Of a stretch of DNA of 64,000 bases, positions 53,970 through 61,522 are shown one piece after another. Under the pieces are notes generated by a model. The model had not been told where the DNA came from and did no database searches. It saw nothing but the letters and a program-made list of their open reading frames with translations. How positions within the stretch are numbered: the stretch's first letter is position 1; the number at the start of each line of letters is the position of its first letter. Origin of the DNA: Halanaeroarchaeum sp. HSR-CO (GTDB taxonomy: Archaea > Halobacteriota > Halobacteria > Halobacteriales > Halobacteriaceae); contig NZ_CP087724.1 in assembly GCF_024972755.1 (NCBI RefSeq), positions 1,364,001-1,428,000 of the forward strand. The letters run 5' to 3'. The translations under genes and the position numbers were made by a program.

Positions 53970-53976
53970 GGTAGGG
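53927..53976 (+). ncRNA. right end and probable omega-RNA 3' scaffold of TnpB
   Basis: CCCTACCCT (53927-53935) pairs perfectly with AGGGTAGGG (53968-53976), around a small hairpin ACGGC-GTCA-GCCGT (53946-53959). The structure straddles the tnpB stop codon. TnpB reRNAs in this family end in such a scaffold, followed by a guide made of host sequence. The guide would then begin just after 53976-53990. The boundary of the RNA is inferred. Confidence 0.6.
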
Positions 53977-53990
53977 TAGTTCACTACACG

Positions 53991-54663
53991 ATTTTGAAAG
54001 AAAAGGGTTTATGGAAATGATGCGGAAGTGATGAAGGGTCCAAGGACGAAATCAGCTACAGGTGGAGTAGCTAAGGTATCGCGTCACATTTTGTGGACCT
54101 CGAAGCGACGCCAAACAAAGTGAATCGAGCTGGCGGTCCATCGGTATCTCGGGAACCAATTGCTTTTCGCCACAGGCTATTTTATTGATGGTTTTGACGT
54201 TTCCTGTACAAGAACGACCGTCTACAGCCCGGTACAGACGGCAGACCTCTAACCAAGAGATGGTCGAGACCCGGAGAAAACCGCCCTCATGAGATGGTTG
54301 TCACAATCAACTGAGCACGGTTCTGGATCGGGGCTCCGGTGACGCCGAAAATTCATATTTATTCTGTAGCGGTATCTCTCAAGCACTACTGCCTTGACCA
54401 ATATGTAATTATGTGGACTCTACGGTAAAATGCTTTCAACGATGCCGAATTTTTCGTCGCCGGTGTGTCTTCGTCGTATGCAGATCTCTTCGGGTTGGGC
54501 CCGCATGCCCGTCACGGGACTTCGACGAACGCAACCACGTATAACGTGTTTTTCAAGGTGACGAACCTCTCACTAGCGAATTCTACACGACGTGTTCCCG
54601 AGCGTCCCCTGGTCCAGCCGTATAGTGGCTGAAGGCGTCGAGTTGGGCGTGGAATTAGCTCGT
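53991..54663. other. AT-rich gene-free stretch after the insertion sequence
   Basis: About 670 bases have no supported gene. Several promoter-like AT boxes occur (GCTATTTTATTG near 54177; ATTCATATTTATTC near 54350), and 54228-54252 can pair as CCGTCT/AGACGG around the CAGCCCGGTAC loop. A short basic open frame (54431-54562) is too unlike haloarchaeal proteins to call. It may hold a small RNA or be decayed sequence. Confidence 0.5.
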
Positions 54664-55194
54664 CTAAGCGTTGTGGAAATCTTCGATAACCGGCGGGGGG
54701 TCGGCGTCCCGATGGGCCTCGATGAATTCTCGCTCTGGTTCGCTCAAATCGCGGTCGGCGTATCGTCGGAGCCCGGCACGGTACCGTGTCGTGGATCGTT
54801 CGACGGGCCGTTCCAGCACCAGTTCGGCCAGTCCGGTCGTTTCGCCGACGAATCCGAATCCGGCCTTGTAGAACGACTGGTACGAGAACGGATTGTTTGC
54901 CCCCGTCCGTATCGTCGCGTACCGGTCGAGGAGCTGGTTTACTGCGAAGGCCGTCAACTTCGTCCCTACGCTCTCTCCGCGCCAGTCCTCGCGGACGGTC
55001 ACGTATCGAATCCAGCACCGGTCGTCGTCCGTGCGATCTTCGTTGAAGGCGATGGCCCCGACGATGTCGCCGTCCTCGCGGGCGACGGCCTTTCCGGTGT
55101 TCGACATGACGAACTTCCCGGCGTAGCTGAACCGGCGCCAGTCCAGTTCGAGCGTCGGGCCGTCCGCGGGCCATCCGAGGAACTCGAACTCCAT
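54664..55194 (-). CDS. GNAT-family N-acetyltransferase
   Basis: This 176-residue protein has the GNAT core: an N-terminal hydrophobic strand, GKAVAREDGDIVGAIAFNED, then the acetyl-CoA-binding region YVTVREDWRGESVGTKLTAFAVNQLLDR (V-x-x-x-x-R-x-x-x-[VI]-G) and the Tyr/Phe-rich strand NPFSYQSFYKAGFGFVGETTG. The acceptor substrate is unknown. It starts 28 bases from the shared TATA box at 55219-55226, so it is likely leaderless, divergent from the methyltransferase. Confidence 0.87.
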   Translation of the reverse strand: MEFEFLGWPADGPTLELDWRRFSYAGKFVMSNTGKAVAREDGDIVGAIAFNEDRTDDDRCWIRYVTVREDWRGESVGTKLTAFAVNQLLDRYATIRTGANNPFSYQSFYKAGFGFVGETTGLAELVLERPVERSTTRYRAGLRRYADRDLSEPEREFIEAHRDADPPPVIEDFHNA

Positions 55195-55218
55195 CGATAC
55201 TGCCTACGTCGGGCCGTT

Positions 55219-55226
55219 CATATATG
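55219..55226. promoter_or_regulatory. symmetric TATA box shared by two divergent genes
   Basis: CATATATG is its own reverse complement and is centred 28.5 bases from the ATG at 55194 (minus strand) and 29.5 bases from the GTG at 55252 (plus strand). It could position TBP for both divergent, leaderless genes. Confidence 0.65.
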
Positions 55227-55251
55227 TTCGGTCCCTCATCATCGTCTACTC

Positions 55252-55821
55252 GTGCACGACGTCCCGTTCTTCGACCGGGTGGCCCCCCTCTACGATCTGG
55301 TCCTGCCCGGCACCGACCGCGAACCGCTCGCCGATGGACTCTCGCTGGCGGAACGTCAACTGGATACCGTCGTCGACCTCGGCGGGGGCACCGGTCGGGC
55401 GGCCAGAGCCCTCGATCGCGACCCGATCGTCCTCGACGGGAGTCTTGGGATGTTGCGGAAGGCCCGCGATCACCACCTCCGGACGATTCGCGGTGACATC
55501 AGAACACTTCCCTTCCCCGACGACTCCATCGACGGGCTCGTCTCCGTCGACGCGTTTCACCACTTCCCATCGATCTCACGGACGCTCGAGGAGGCCTTTC
55601 GCGTCCTCGAGGTCGGCGGCGTTCTCGTGGTGCGGGAGTTCGATCCCAGTACGCTCCGCGGGAAGGTTTTGGTCCTCGGTGAGCGCCTCGTTCGATTCGA
55701 CTCGACCTTCCTCACGGTCGACGAACTCGAGTCTGCTTTCGAGACCGCCGGGTTCGAGACCACGGTCACCGAACTGGGGTTCACGTACACGGTCGTCGGC
55801 GTGAAACCCGGGAAGACGTGA
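55252..55821 (+). CDS. SAM-dependent methyltransferase (ubiE-like)
   Basis: This 189-residue class I methyltransferase has motif I VVDLGGGTGRAARAL (residues about 39-53), the acidic motif near VLDGSLGMLRKA, and the post-motif II VSVDAFHHFPSISR. The substrate is unknown; the UbiE-like profile suggests a small molecule or quinone. The start is GTG 55252, 29.5 bases after the symmetric TATA box; the 220 upstream codons in the same frame run antisense to the GNAT gene and are not used. Confidence 0.85.
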   Translation: MHDVPFFDRVAPLYDLVLPGTDREPLADGLSLAERQLDTVVDLGGGTGRAARALDRDPIVLDGSLGMLRKARDHHLRTIRGDIRTLPFPDDSIDGLVSVDAFHHFPSISRTLEEAFRVLEVGGVLVVREFDPSTLRGKVLVLGERLVRFDSTFLTVDELESAFETAGFETTVTELGFTYTVVGVKPGKT

Positions 55822-55851
55822 ATTCAAGAGCGATGCGACGTAACCGGTGGT

Positions 55852-56256
55852 ATGGCATTCGACGTCGATGCGCGTGCGGTTCGTCGCTACGCGGTCGGTG
55901 ACGGTGTAGTAATCGTCCTGTTCGTGGTCCTCGGCGAACTCTCTCACGGAGCGAACCCGCTCACGATCCTCGGTCCGATGGCCCTGACGATGAGCACCTT
56001 CCTCTTTGGTTGGTTTACCGTCGCGACCGTCTCGGGGGCCTATGGCAGCGGGACGCTCACCGGCCAGCGGAGGGCGGTGGGCCTTCCGGTCGTCGGGTGG
56101 GCGTTCGCGGATGCGATCGCGCAGGTACTTCGATCGACCGAATCTTTCCCGGGCAACGCCGACCTCTCGTTCTATCTCGTAGCACTGATCTTCGGGGGTG
56201 CCTTGCTGGGGTTCTGGCGGTACATCGCCTTCAGGATCTCACAGCGGAGTATCTGA
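55852..56256 (+). CDS. DUF3054 family membrane protein
   Basis: This 134-residue membrane protein has four helices: RRYAVGDGVVIVLFVVLGELSHG, MALTMSTFLFGWFTVATVSGAY, RAVGLPVVGWAFADAIAQVL and LSFYLVALIFGGALLGFWRYI. The pattern and length match DUF3054, found in haloarchaea and actinobacteria; its function is unknown. It is cotranscribed with the methyltransferase (about 30 bases apart) and overlaps the transporter-like gene end by 18 bases tail to tail. Confidence 0.85.
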   Translation: MAFDVDARAVRRYAVGDGVVIVLFVVLGELSHGANPLTILGPMALTMSTFLFGWFTVATVSGAYGSGTLTGQRRAVGLPVVGWAFADAIAQVLRSTESFPGNADLSFYLVALIFGGALLGFWRYIAFRISQRSI

Positions 56257-56892
56257 TTTACGGATTGTTAGCACCGTCGCGAGCACTGATCCACCGACGG
56301 CGATTGCCGCGAGGAACGGGAACAATACGCCCGCGGAGAAGAACTCGAGGATTCCACCGGCGATGGCTGCAGCGGAGGCACCGACGCCGAAGACCCCGAG
56401 GTACGTGTAGCCATAGGAGAGCCCTCGAGTCCCTGCCGGCGAGTACTCGGCGACCGTCGCCTGATACAGTGGCTGGACCACGAACAGGAAGAAACCGGGG
56501 ATCGCTCCGACGACAATGAAGGGGACCAGGCCGGCGTTTGCCGTGGGGAGGAACACCACGGCGGGGACGGCGAGCATCCCGAATGCGCCGGCGAGGGCGA
56601 CCTCCCTCGGAGCCCGTTCGGTCGACTTACTCCCGACGTACTGCCCGCCCATCCAGAAGAGGGCGACGACGAGCCGGCGAGACCCGACGGTATCGGCGAG
56701 TACCCCACCGGGAAACGCTCCGAGCCCGAACAGGGCGCAACCGGCGGAGACGACGAGACCGAGTTGGCCTGCCGTGACGGCAAACGTATCGAGCCAGTTG
56801 GTCATCAGGATCGGGATAGAGAGCTCGTAGGTGTGAACCATCGCGTGGGAGACCATCACGAGCCCAACGATGGACCGATCGTTTCGGTTCAC
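56239..56892 (-). pseudogene. MFS transporter lacking its middle part
   Basis: The open frame gives 217 residues (or 233 from the ATG at 56940) where haloarchaeal relatives run to about 390-400. The N-terminus up to GVLADTVGSRRLVVA (helices 1-3) is normal, and the C-terminus from GGQYVGSKSTERAPREVALAG onward is normal, but the five or so helices between are missing, joining near base 56650-56660. The reading frame is kept, so it is an in-frame deletion, not a frameshift. It is likely non-functional as a transporter, or a reduced membrane protein. The GTG at 56892 matches the usual start (VNRNDRSIVG). Confidence 0.55.
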
Positions 56893-57080
56893 GTACGGCT
56901 GCTGGGTAATTATTGCACAAAACGAGTCCGGTTTCCGCAATCAGGGTGTCTCACTGTAGTTTTTTCTGGGTGCCGAATTGGTGGTAGTCAGCCCTCCATT
57001 GCTCATGTGTATGTTATACATAAAATTCCAGATGGCAATACGGAGTTCATGAGTGGTTCATTTCTATCCCATGCAAAAAT

Positions 57081-57087
57081 TTTATAT
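57081..57087 (+). promoter_or_regulatory. TATA box of the small membrane protein gene
   Basis: TTTATAT is preceded by a purine-rich BRE-like GCAAAAAT and lies about 32 bases before the ATG at 57116, suggesting a short leader. Confidence 0.55.
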
Positions 57088-57115
57088 GGGTATTCAACGT
57101 ACAATGATTCAGATT

Positions 57116-57355
57116 ATGACGGACTACTATGATCACGTTCTCGGCCTCATTCCCATTGCTCTCTTCGGGGTTGGTGGAGGACTCCACGTTGCTGGTTTCG
57201 CCCTCACGAGCGCCCTCGTCGTCGGTGGTCTGGTCGCTGCTACCCTGATCGCACACGCCATGTTCGTCAACGGTCCGGTTCGCCTCGACGAGATGGGACA
57301 GCCGACCGACACGAAACAATCGACTGCGAATCACTCGTCCAACCCGGCCGATTAA
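57116..57355 (+). CDS. small two-helix membrane protein, unknown
   Basis: This 79-residue protein has two hydrophobic helices (VLGLIPIALFGVGGGLHVAGF and LTSALVVGGLVAATLIAHAMFV) and a polar tail rich in Asn/Ser/Thr. I recall near-identical short proteins in other haloarchaea, but no function. The start at 57116 is fixed by the TATA box at 57081-57087; upstream in-frame residues are rejected. Confidence 0.65.
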   Translation: MTDYYDHVLGLIPIALFGVGGGLHVAGFALTSALVVGGLVAATLIAHAMFVNGPVRLDEMGQPTDTKQSTANHSSNPAD

Positions 57356-57379
57356 CATTTTCCCCGAGGCAGGTGCGAT

Positions 57380-57660
57380 GGGAGGATACATGCACTGTGC
57401 TGGATTCGGTACCGCCGACGCGAGAGAACCGGGTCGCGTTCGCGGAGGAGCTGACCGGCGTCGTCGATGTTCCGGTGAAAGCGGTTTCGGACAGCACCAC
57501 TGTTAGCGACGCGGACATCGTGATTACGGCGACGAACGCGAGCGAACCGGCCTTCGTGGTGACGACCTCGACGCCGGGACCCACATCACCGCGATGGGTC
57601 CGTATCACTCCTCGAAGAGGCAACTCGACTTCGGTCCCGCGAGCGAGGCCCTCACGGGTC
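57380..57660 (+). pseudogene. ornithine cyclodeaminase-family remnant
   Basis: RENRVAFAEELTGVVDVPVKAV and ADIVITATNASEPAF are the family's NAD-binding core in one frame. After about base 57560 the reading continues in another frame as DDLDAGTHITAMGPYHSSKRQLDFG. The 5' half is missing and the 3' end runs into the convergent protease gene, so this is a frameshifted, truncated fragment with no plausible start or stop for the family. Confidence 0.7.
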
Positions 57661-57665
57661 GGTGA

Positions 57666-58670
57666 TCAAAAGACGGCGTCGAGACCGAGAGCCGTGAGGA
57701 GGGACGTCCCGGTGGCGAGGGCGGCGACGAGATAGCCCAGGATGGCGCCGCCGTTCAATAATGGCAGGCCGGCGTGGGGCCGCCCCTCGAGGACCATCTT
57801 CAGCAACACGAATAGTCCAGCCATCGTCCCTACGATGGCGCCGAGCGGCGCCACCTGGATGCCGAGTAGTGTTGGCGTCTCGAGGAAGACCGCCGCACTG
57901 GCGACCAGGATCGATGGCATCACGGCATCGCCGAGGCCGATGAAGATCGCATCACGGTCGAATCCGCCTTCCTCCGTGTGGCTATCGTCCGACTCACCGC
58001 CGGAGTCCCGATTCGTTTCGTCCTCGTCGGCTCCAACCGATTCGGCCATGTCCGCGGCGTCGTCGATGAAGGAGTAGGACAGCGTCGTCGGAAGCACGAC
58101 CAGGACGGGCACCCGGAGTTCCATCACGCCCGAAGCGAGAGTCAGCATATGCTTCGTCCCGTACACCGAGATGGCGTCGTAGACCGCCAGGGCGACCAGT
58201 AGGAGGAGCGCGGGAAAGATGCCAAAGGAGATGCCGAAGAGTGCCGCCGCGCCCATGCCCATGATGAGCGCCGACAGGTCGATGACCCACCACTCCGGGT
58301 AGAACAGCAGTCCAGCGACGATGGCTGCGCCACCGACCCACGGCGAGATGTTGGTGCTACCGAACGCCGGGATGGTGAGTGCCGGAAGGATCACCGAGAA
58401 CACGTATCCGGCAATGAGGCCGCTCGTGAGCACGAGAACGACCCTGAGCCCGGTCGTCCGACCGTAGCGCATGAGCCCGAGCATGATCACCGTCGCGACG
58501 AGAATCACACCGAAATAGAGGACGCTGTTCGCCGGATTCTGGGGATCCTCGACCGACTGATAGCCGGCCGCCTCGAACGGTCCGGCGAGCGCCAGCGCGC
58601 CGAACTGTACCACGAGAAAGAACGTGGCGGCCCCGAGGACGGCCACGGCGACCCGCGCTCGTTGGTGCAT
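57666..58670 (-). CDS. presenilin-type (A22) intramembrane aspartyl protease
   Basis: This 334-residue protein has about nine helices and both catalytic Asp motifs: VYDAISVYGTKH in helix 6 and FIGLGDAVMPSIL in helix 7, and the terminal GLPLLNGGAI at the PAL position, as in archaeal PSH homologues. A charged Asp/Glu loop separates the two aspartates, as in the family. The enzyme cleaves membrane-embedded substrates. It is followed by gar1 and srp19 in the same direction. Confidence 0.92.
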   Translation of the reverse strand: MHQRARVAVAVLGAATFFLVVQFGALALAGPFEAAGYQSVEDPQNPANSVLYFGVILVATVIMLGLMRYGRTTGLRVVLVLTSGLIAGYVFSVILPALTIPAFGSTNISPWVGGAAIVAGLLFYPEWWVIDLSALIMGMGAAALFGISFGIFPALLLLVALAVYDAISVYGTKHMLTLASGVMELRVPVLVVLPTTLSYSFIDDAADMAESVGADEDETNRDSGGESDDSHTEEGGFDRDAIFIGLGDAVMPSILVASAAVFLETPTLLGIQVAPLGAIVGTMAGLFVLLKMVLEGRPHAGLPLLNGGAILGYLVAALATGTSLLTALGLDAVF

Positions 58671-58709
58671 AGCTTGGCAAACCGATTCCGTCCTCTTGGC
58701 CGTTGCGAC

Positions 58710-58937
58710 TTAGCGTAGATAGAGCGTCTCGCCGAGCATCGTCGGTGGATGGACCTCGTCGTCCGGCGTCACCGCGAGATAGGGTCGCTCGACCGGACCG
58801 AAGACGTCGACGACGCGACCGACCGTCGAGAGCGTCTCGTCGACGACCATCGCGCCGATGTCGGCGTGATCGGTTCCCTCCGTTCGGAGGACGAGTAGCC
58901 CCTGTGAGAGACGCACCACGGTTCCTGCTCGGTGCAT
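58710..58937 (-). CDS. gar1: H/ACA RNP protein Gar1
   Basis: This 75-residue protein has the Gar1 beta-barrel: RAGTVVRLSQGLLVLRT, GAMVVDETLSTVGRVVDVFGPVERPYLAV. It works with Cbf5, Nop10 and L7Ae in RNA-guided pseudouridylation of rRNA. The gene begins immediately after the srp19 stop, so the two are translated together. Gar1 next to SRP19 is a common archaeal arrangement. Confidence 0.9.
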   Translation of the reverse strand: MHRAGTVVRLSQGLLVLRTEGTDHADIGAMVVDETLSTVGRVVDVFGPVERPYLAVTPDDEVHPPTMLGETLYLR

Positions 58938-59219
58938 CTACTCACGCAGCGCCTGGACGTACGCGGCGACGGCCTGGACGAGGTCGCTCTTGGTCGCGTC
59001 GTCCGCTTTCTTGACGAGGACACGTCCATCGGTCACCCAGGGGGTTCTCGGATAGGCCATGTCCCGTTCGATGACTGCGTCGTAGCCGACCTGCTGAACT
59101 GCCTTGGCGATCTCGTCCACCGTCGGAGAGTCTACGGCCAGCGACTCGGGCACGCGCCGGCCCTCCGACCGTGAGCGCTCGGCGTCGAGGTACGCCGGCC
59201 AGATGATGTTCTCGACCAT
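58938..59219 (-). CDS. srp19: signal recognition particle 19 kDa protein
   Basis: This 93-residue SRP19 begins with [26 protein letters not shown], which binds SRP RNA, and continues with [40 protein letters not shown]19 organises SRP RNA for SRP54 binding and membrane protein targeting. It is followed at once by gar1. Confidence 0.94.
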   Translation of the reverse strand: MVENIIWPAYLDAERSRSEGRRVPESLAVDSPTVDEIAKAVQQVGYDAVIERDMAYPRTPWVTDGRVLVKKADDATKSDLVQAVAAYVQALRE

Positions 59220-59328
59220 TCGCTTGTTCGTACTATCCGGCCACCCGATTAAACACTGACGGAGGCGTCACCGACCGATCCACTGGTCGAACGGGCCACT
59301 CAAGGCGTCGCGTGTCCCCTGTTTGGAT

Positions 59329-61284
59329 ATGCGACGAGTTCTGGTGCTGGTGGTAATCGCGCTGGTGGCGTTTCAACCGGTCGGGGTACCCGTTGCCACC
59401 GCAGCCCCGGATGACACCATCGTCCGGACGACGACGCTGTCCCTGACGCCCGACGAACCCGGATCGGTGGACGCGACCGTCTCGTTCGACGTCCCGTCGA
59501 ACGTCGGCTCGCTGACCACGACGGTACCAGACGACGCCAGCGTGACGCAGACGACTGGATTCGAACGAAACGACGATGGTACGTACACCTGGGACGGTGA
59601 CGGGCCAGCTCCACAGTTAACGATGTCCGTCCAGGCGAATCGGACGGGCGTGGGATTGCGACACGTCGCGACGGACGCCGCTGACGAATCGATGGAGGCC
59701 GGCTACGAGTTCGTCGACACGGGTCCCTGGGCAATGGTCTCCGCGCCGTCGATGTCGACCGAGTGGCGATATCGAGGTGACAAACCGTCGTTCGAAACCA
59801 CCCTGAAGGTGGCTGGCGATGGGGTCGCGGGTGAACGAATGGCCTTCCTCGGACCGACCACCACATATCAGCGAACGGCCCACGGCCAGACGTTCACGCT
59901 CGTCGTCCCCGACGGGGCGACGCTCGAACCGGAACCGGACGCGATCCTGGACTCACTCGAGGCCGCATCGGCGTCACTTCGTGTGGACGAACGGGACCCA
60001 CGCGTTACACTGTTCGCCGTGCCGACCGGCATCGAGTGGGCCGCGCAGGGATTGGCGGGTGACGCGGACGCGTGGGTTCTCGCCGATCGGCCGCTCGACT
60101 CTCCCGACAACGTCTGGTTGCACGAGTACGTCCACACGCGGAGTGACTACCGGACGACCGAAGATGCGAGATGGATCACCGAGGGGACTGCCGAATATTA
60201 CGCAGCGCTGTTGAGCCTGGAACAGGGACGCATCGGGTTCGACGAGTTCGAACGCCACCTCGCTACCGGTAGCAATTCTCGATACGAGTCCGCAGTCCTC
60301 TCCCGTCCCGACACCTGGACGGCAGGCGCCAACTACCGCAAGGGGGCGCTGGTCTTCGGGAATCTCGACTACCGACTGCGAGTCACGACGGACAGCACCT
60401 ACGCGGGTGCGGACGTCCTCGCACGGATGAACGGCCGGGACGACCGGGTCAGCAATTCGTACCTGCTGGACGTCGTCACCGAGGCGGGGGGACAGTCGAC
60501 GGGAGATTTCCTCGAACGATACGTGACCTCCGATGCTACCGCCGAGGTATGGACACGACACGAGCACAGCGAGGCGTTCACTCGACTGCCGCCGCGGATG
60601 GTCGTGGACGACGATTACACCTTCGAGATTGCAGGGCCGTATCGCAACACGTCCGTCTCGTCACTCCCGACTCTCGTCGTCGGCGAGACGGTGACCGTGA
60701 ACGCGACGGTGACGAACCAGGGTGACGTCGCTGGCGAGTACGATCTGTCGTTCGTCGTGGACGATGAAACCGTGGACAGCGTCGTGGGTGCACTCGATGC
60801 GGGTGAGTCTCGGACGGTAGACTTCACCCGGACCTTCGAGGGTCCTGGGACCCACGAGGTCCGTATCGAGGAGCGCCGGTTCGACGGTATCGTCGAGGAA
60901 CCAGCAACGCCTCGGATTACGTCCCTCACGGTCGCGGATCGAACCATCTCACCGGGTGAAGCCGTCGAGGTCGGCGTGACGGCAACGAACGAAGCGGACA
61001 AACCGGCAACGAGTGACGTTTCGATACGCCTCGACGGAACCACCGTCTCGACGTGGCAGCCGATGCTCGATGCGGGAGAAACGGCGACGAAGACGCGGCA
61101 GGTGACCATCGAGGAAGTGGGCCACCACGTCATCGCGGTGGGTGACCAGCGAGTCGACGTTGCCGTCGGCGGGGAAACGGAAACCACCCCTGGGACGACC
61201 GCCAGCACGCCAGGATTCACCGTCGGTATCGGCGTGGTCGCCATACTCCTATCCGCCAGCTATGCGATGATACGTCGGGAGTGA
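59329..61284 (+). CDS. secreted gluzincin metalloprotease with CARDB repeats and PGF-CTERM
   Basis: This 651-residue surface protein has a signal peptide (RRVLVLVVIALVAFQPVGVPVATA), a beta N-terminal domain and a zinc protease domain. Its HEYVH at residues 265-269, with Glu285 in WITEGTAEYY, gives the HExxH...E set of gluzincins. Two CARDB-like repeats follow (about residues 425-620). It ends in PGF-TVGIG-VVAILLSASYAMIRRE, a PGF-CTERM signal used for archaeosortase A processing and lipid anchoring. The ATG at 59329 follows an in-frame TTG, which I reject. Confidence 0.85.
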   Translation: MRRVLVLVVIALVAFQPVGVPVATAAPDDTIVRTTTLSLTPDEPGSVDATVSFDVPSNVGSLTTTVPDDASVTQTTGFERNDDGTYTWDGDGPAPQLTMSVQANRTGVGLRHVATDAADESMEAGYEFVDTGPWAMVSAPSMSTEWRYRGDKPSFETTLKVAGDGVAGERMAFLGPTTTYQRTAHGQTFTLVVPDGATLEPEPDAILDSLEAASASLRVDERDPRVTLFAVPTGIEWAAQGLAGDADAWVLADRPLDSPDNVWLHEYVHTRSDYRTTEDARWITEGTAEYYAALLSLEQGRIGFDEFERHLATGSNSRYESAVLSRPDTWTAGANYRKGALVFGNLDYRLRVTTDSTYAGADVLARMNGRDDRVSNSYLLDVVTEAGGQSTGDFLERYVTSDATAEVWTRHEHSEAFTRLPPRMVVDDDYTFEIAGPYRNTSVSSLPTLVVGETVTVNATVTNQGDVAGEYDLSFVVDDETVDSVVGALDAGESRTVDFTRTFEGPGTHEVRIEERRFDGIVEEPATPRITSLTVADRTISPGEAVEVGVTATNEADKPATSDVSIRLDGTTVSTWQPMLDAGETATKTRQVTIEEVGHHVIAVGDQRVDVAVGGETETTPGTTASTPGFTVGIGVVAILLSASYAMIRRE

Positions 61285-61487
61285 CTATCGCTAGCGTATG
61301 TGTTCGAACGCATCGGGAACCCGCGCCGGCCACCCGAAACGGCCCCATCACTCTAACAGCAATCCTGATCCGTTTTGCGACGCTTTCCAGGGGTTGGCTC
61401 TCATTCCCATCCCTTGCAGCTGAGAGCCTGGCAGCGAGTATCGGTCGTCCTGGGGAGCAGTCCGTGCCGCTCAATCTACTCCAAAAA

Positions 61488-61495
61488 TTTTTATA
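61488..61495 (+). promoter_or_regulatory. BRE/TATA of the thermosome gene
   Basis: CCAAAAA (61481-61487) followed by TTTTTATA is a good BRE/TATA pair about 31 bases before the ATG at 61523. Confidence 0.65.
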
Positions 61496-61522
61496 GGACC
61501 GCAATTCAACTCCCAATTGACC

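Larger units (their letters stand above)
52112..53990 (+). mobile_element. IS200/IS605-family insertion sequence
   Basis: The element carries tnpA (Y1 transposase) and tnpB (RNA-guided nuclease) one base apart. The left side has two perfect 9-pair hairpins (52173-52193 and 52201-52221); the right side has a long 9-pair stem that reaches past the tnpB stop. Exact ends are not resolved. There are no terminal inverted repeats or target duplications, as expected for this family. Both genes are uninterrupted, so it could still be active. Confidence 0.8.

Noticed and set aside
54431-54562. A 43-codon plus-strand frame starting 25 bases after a TATA-like ATATGTAAT.
   Set aside because: The product is basic and Cys/Arg-rich, unlike haloarchaeal proteins; no conservation can be judged, so it was not called.
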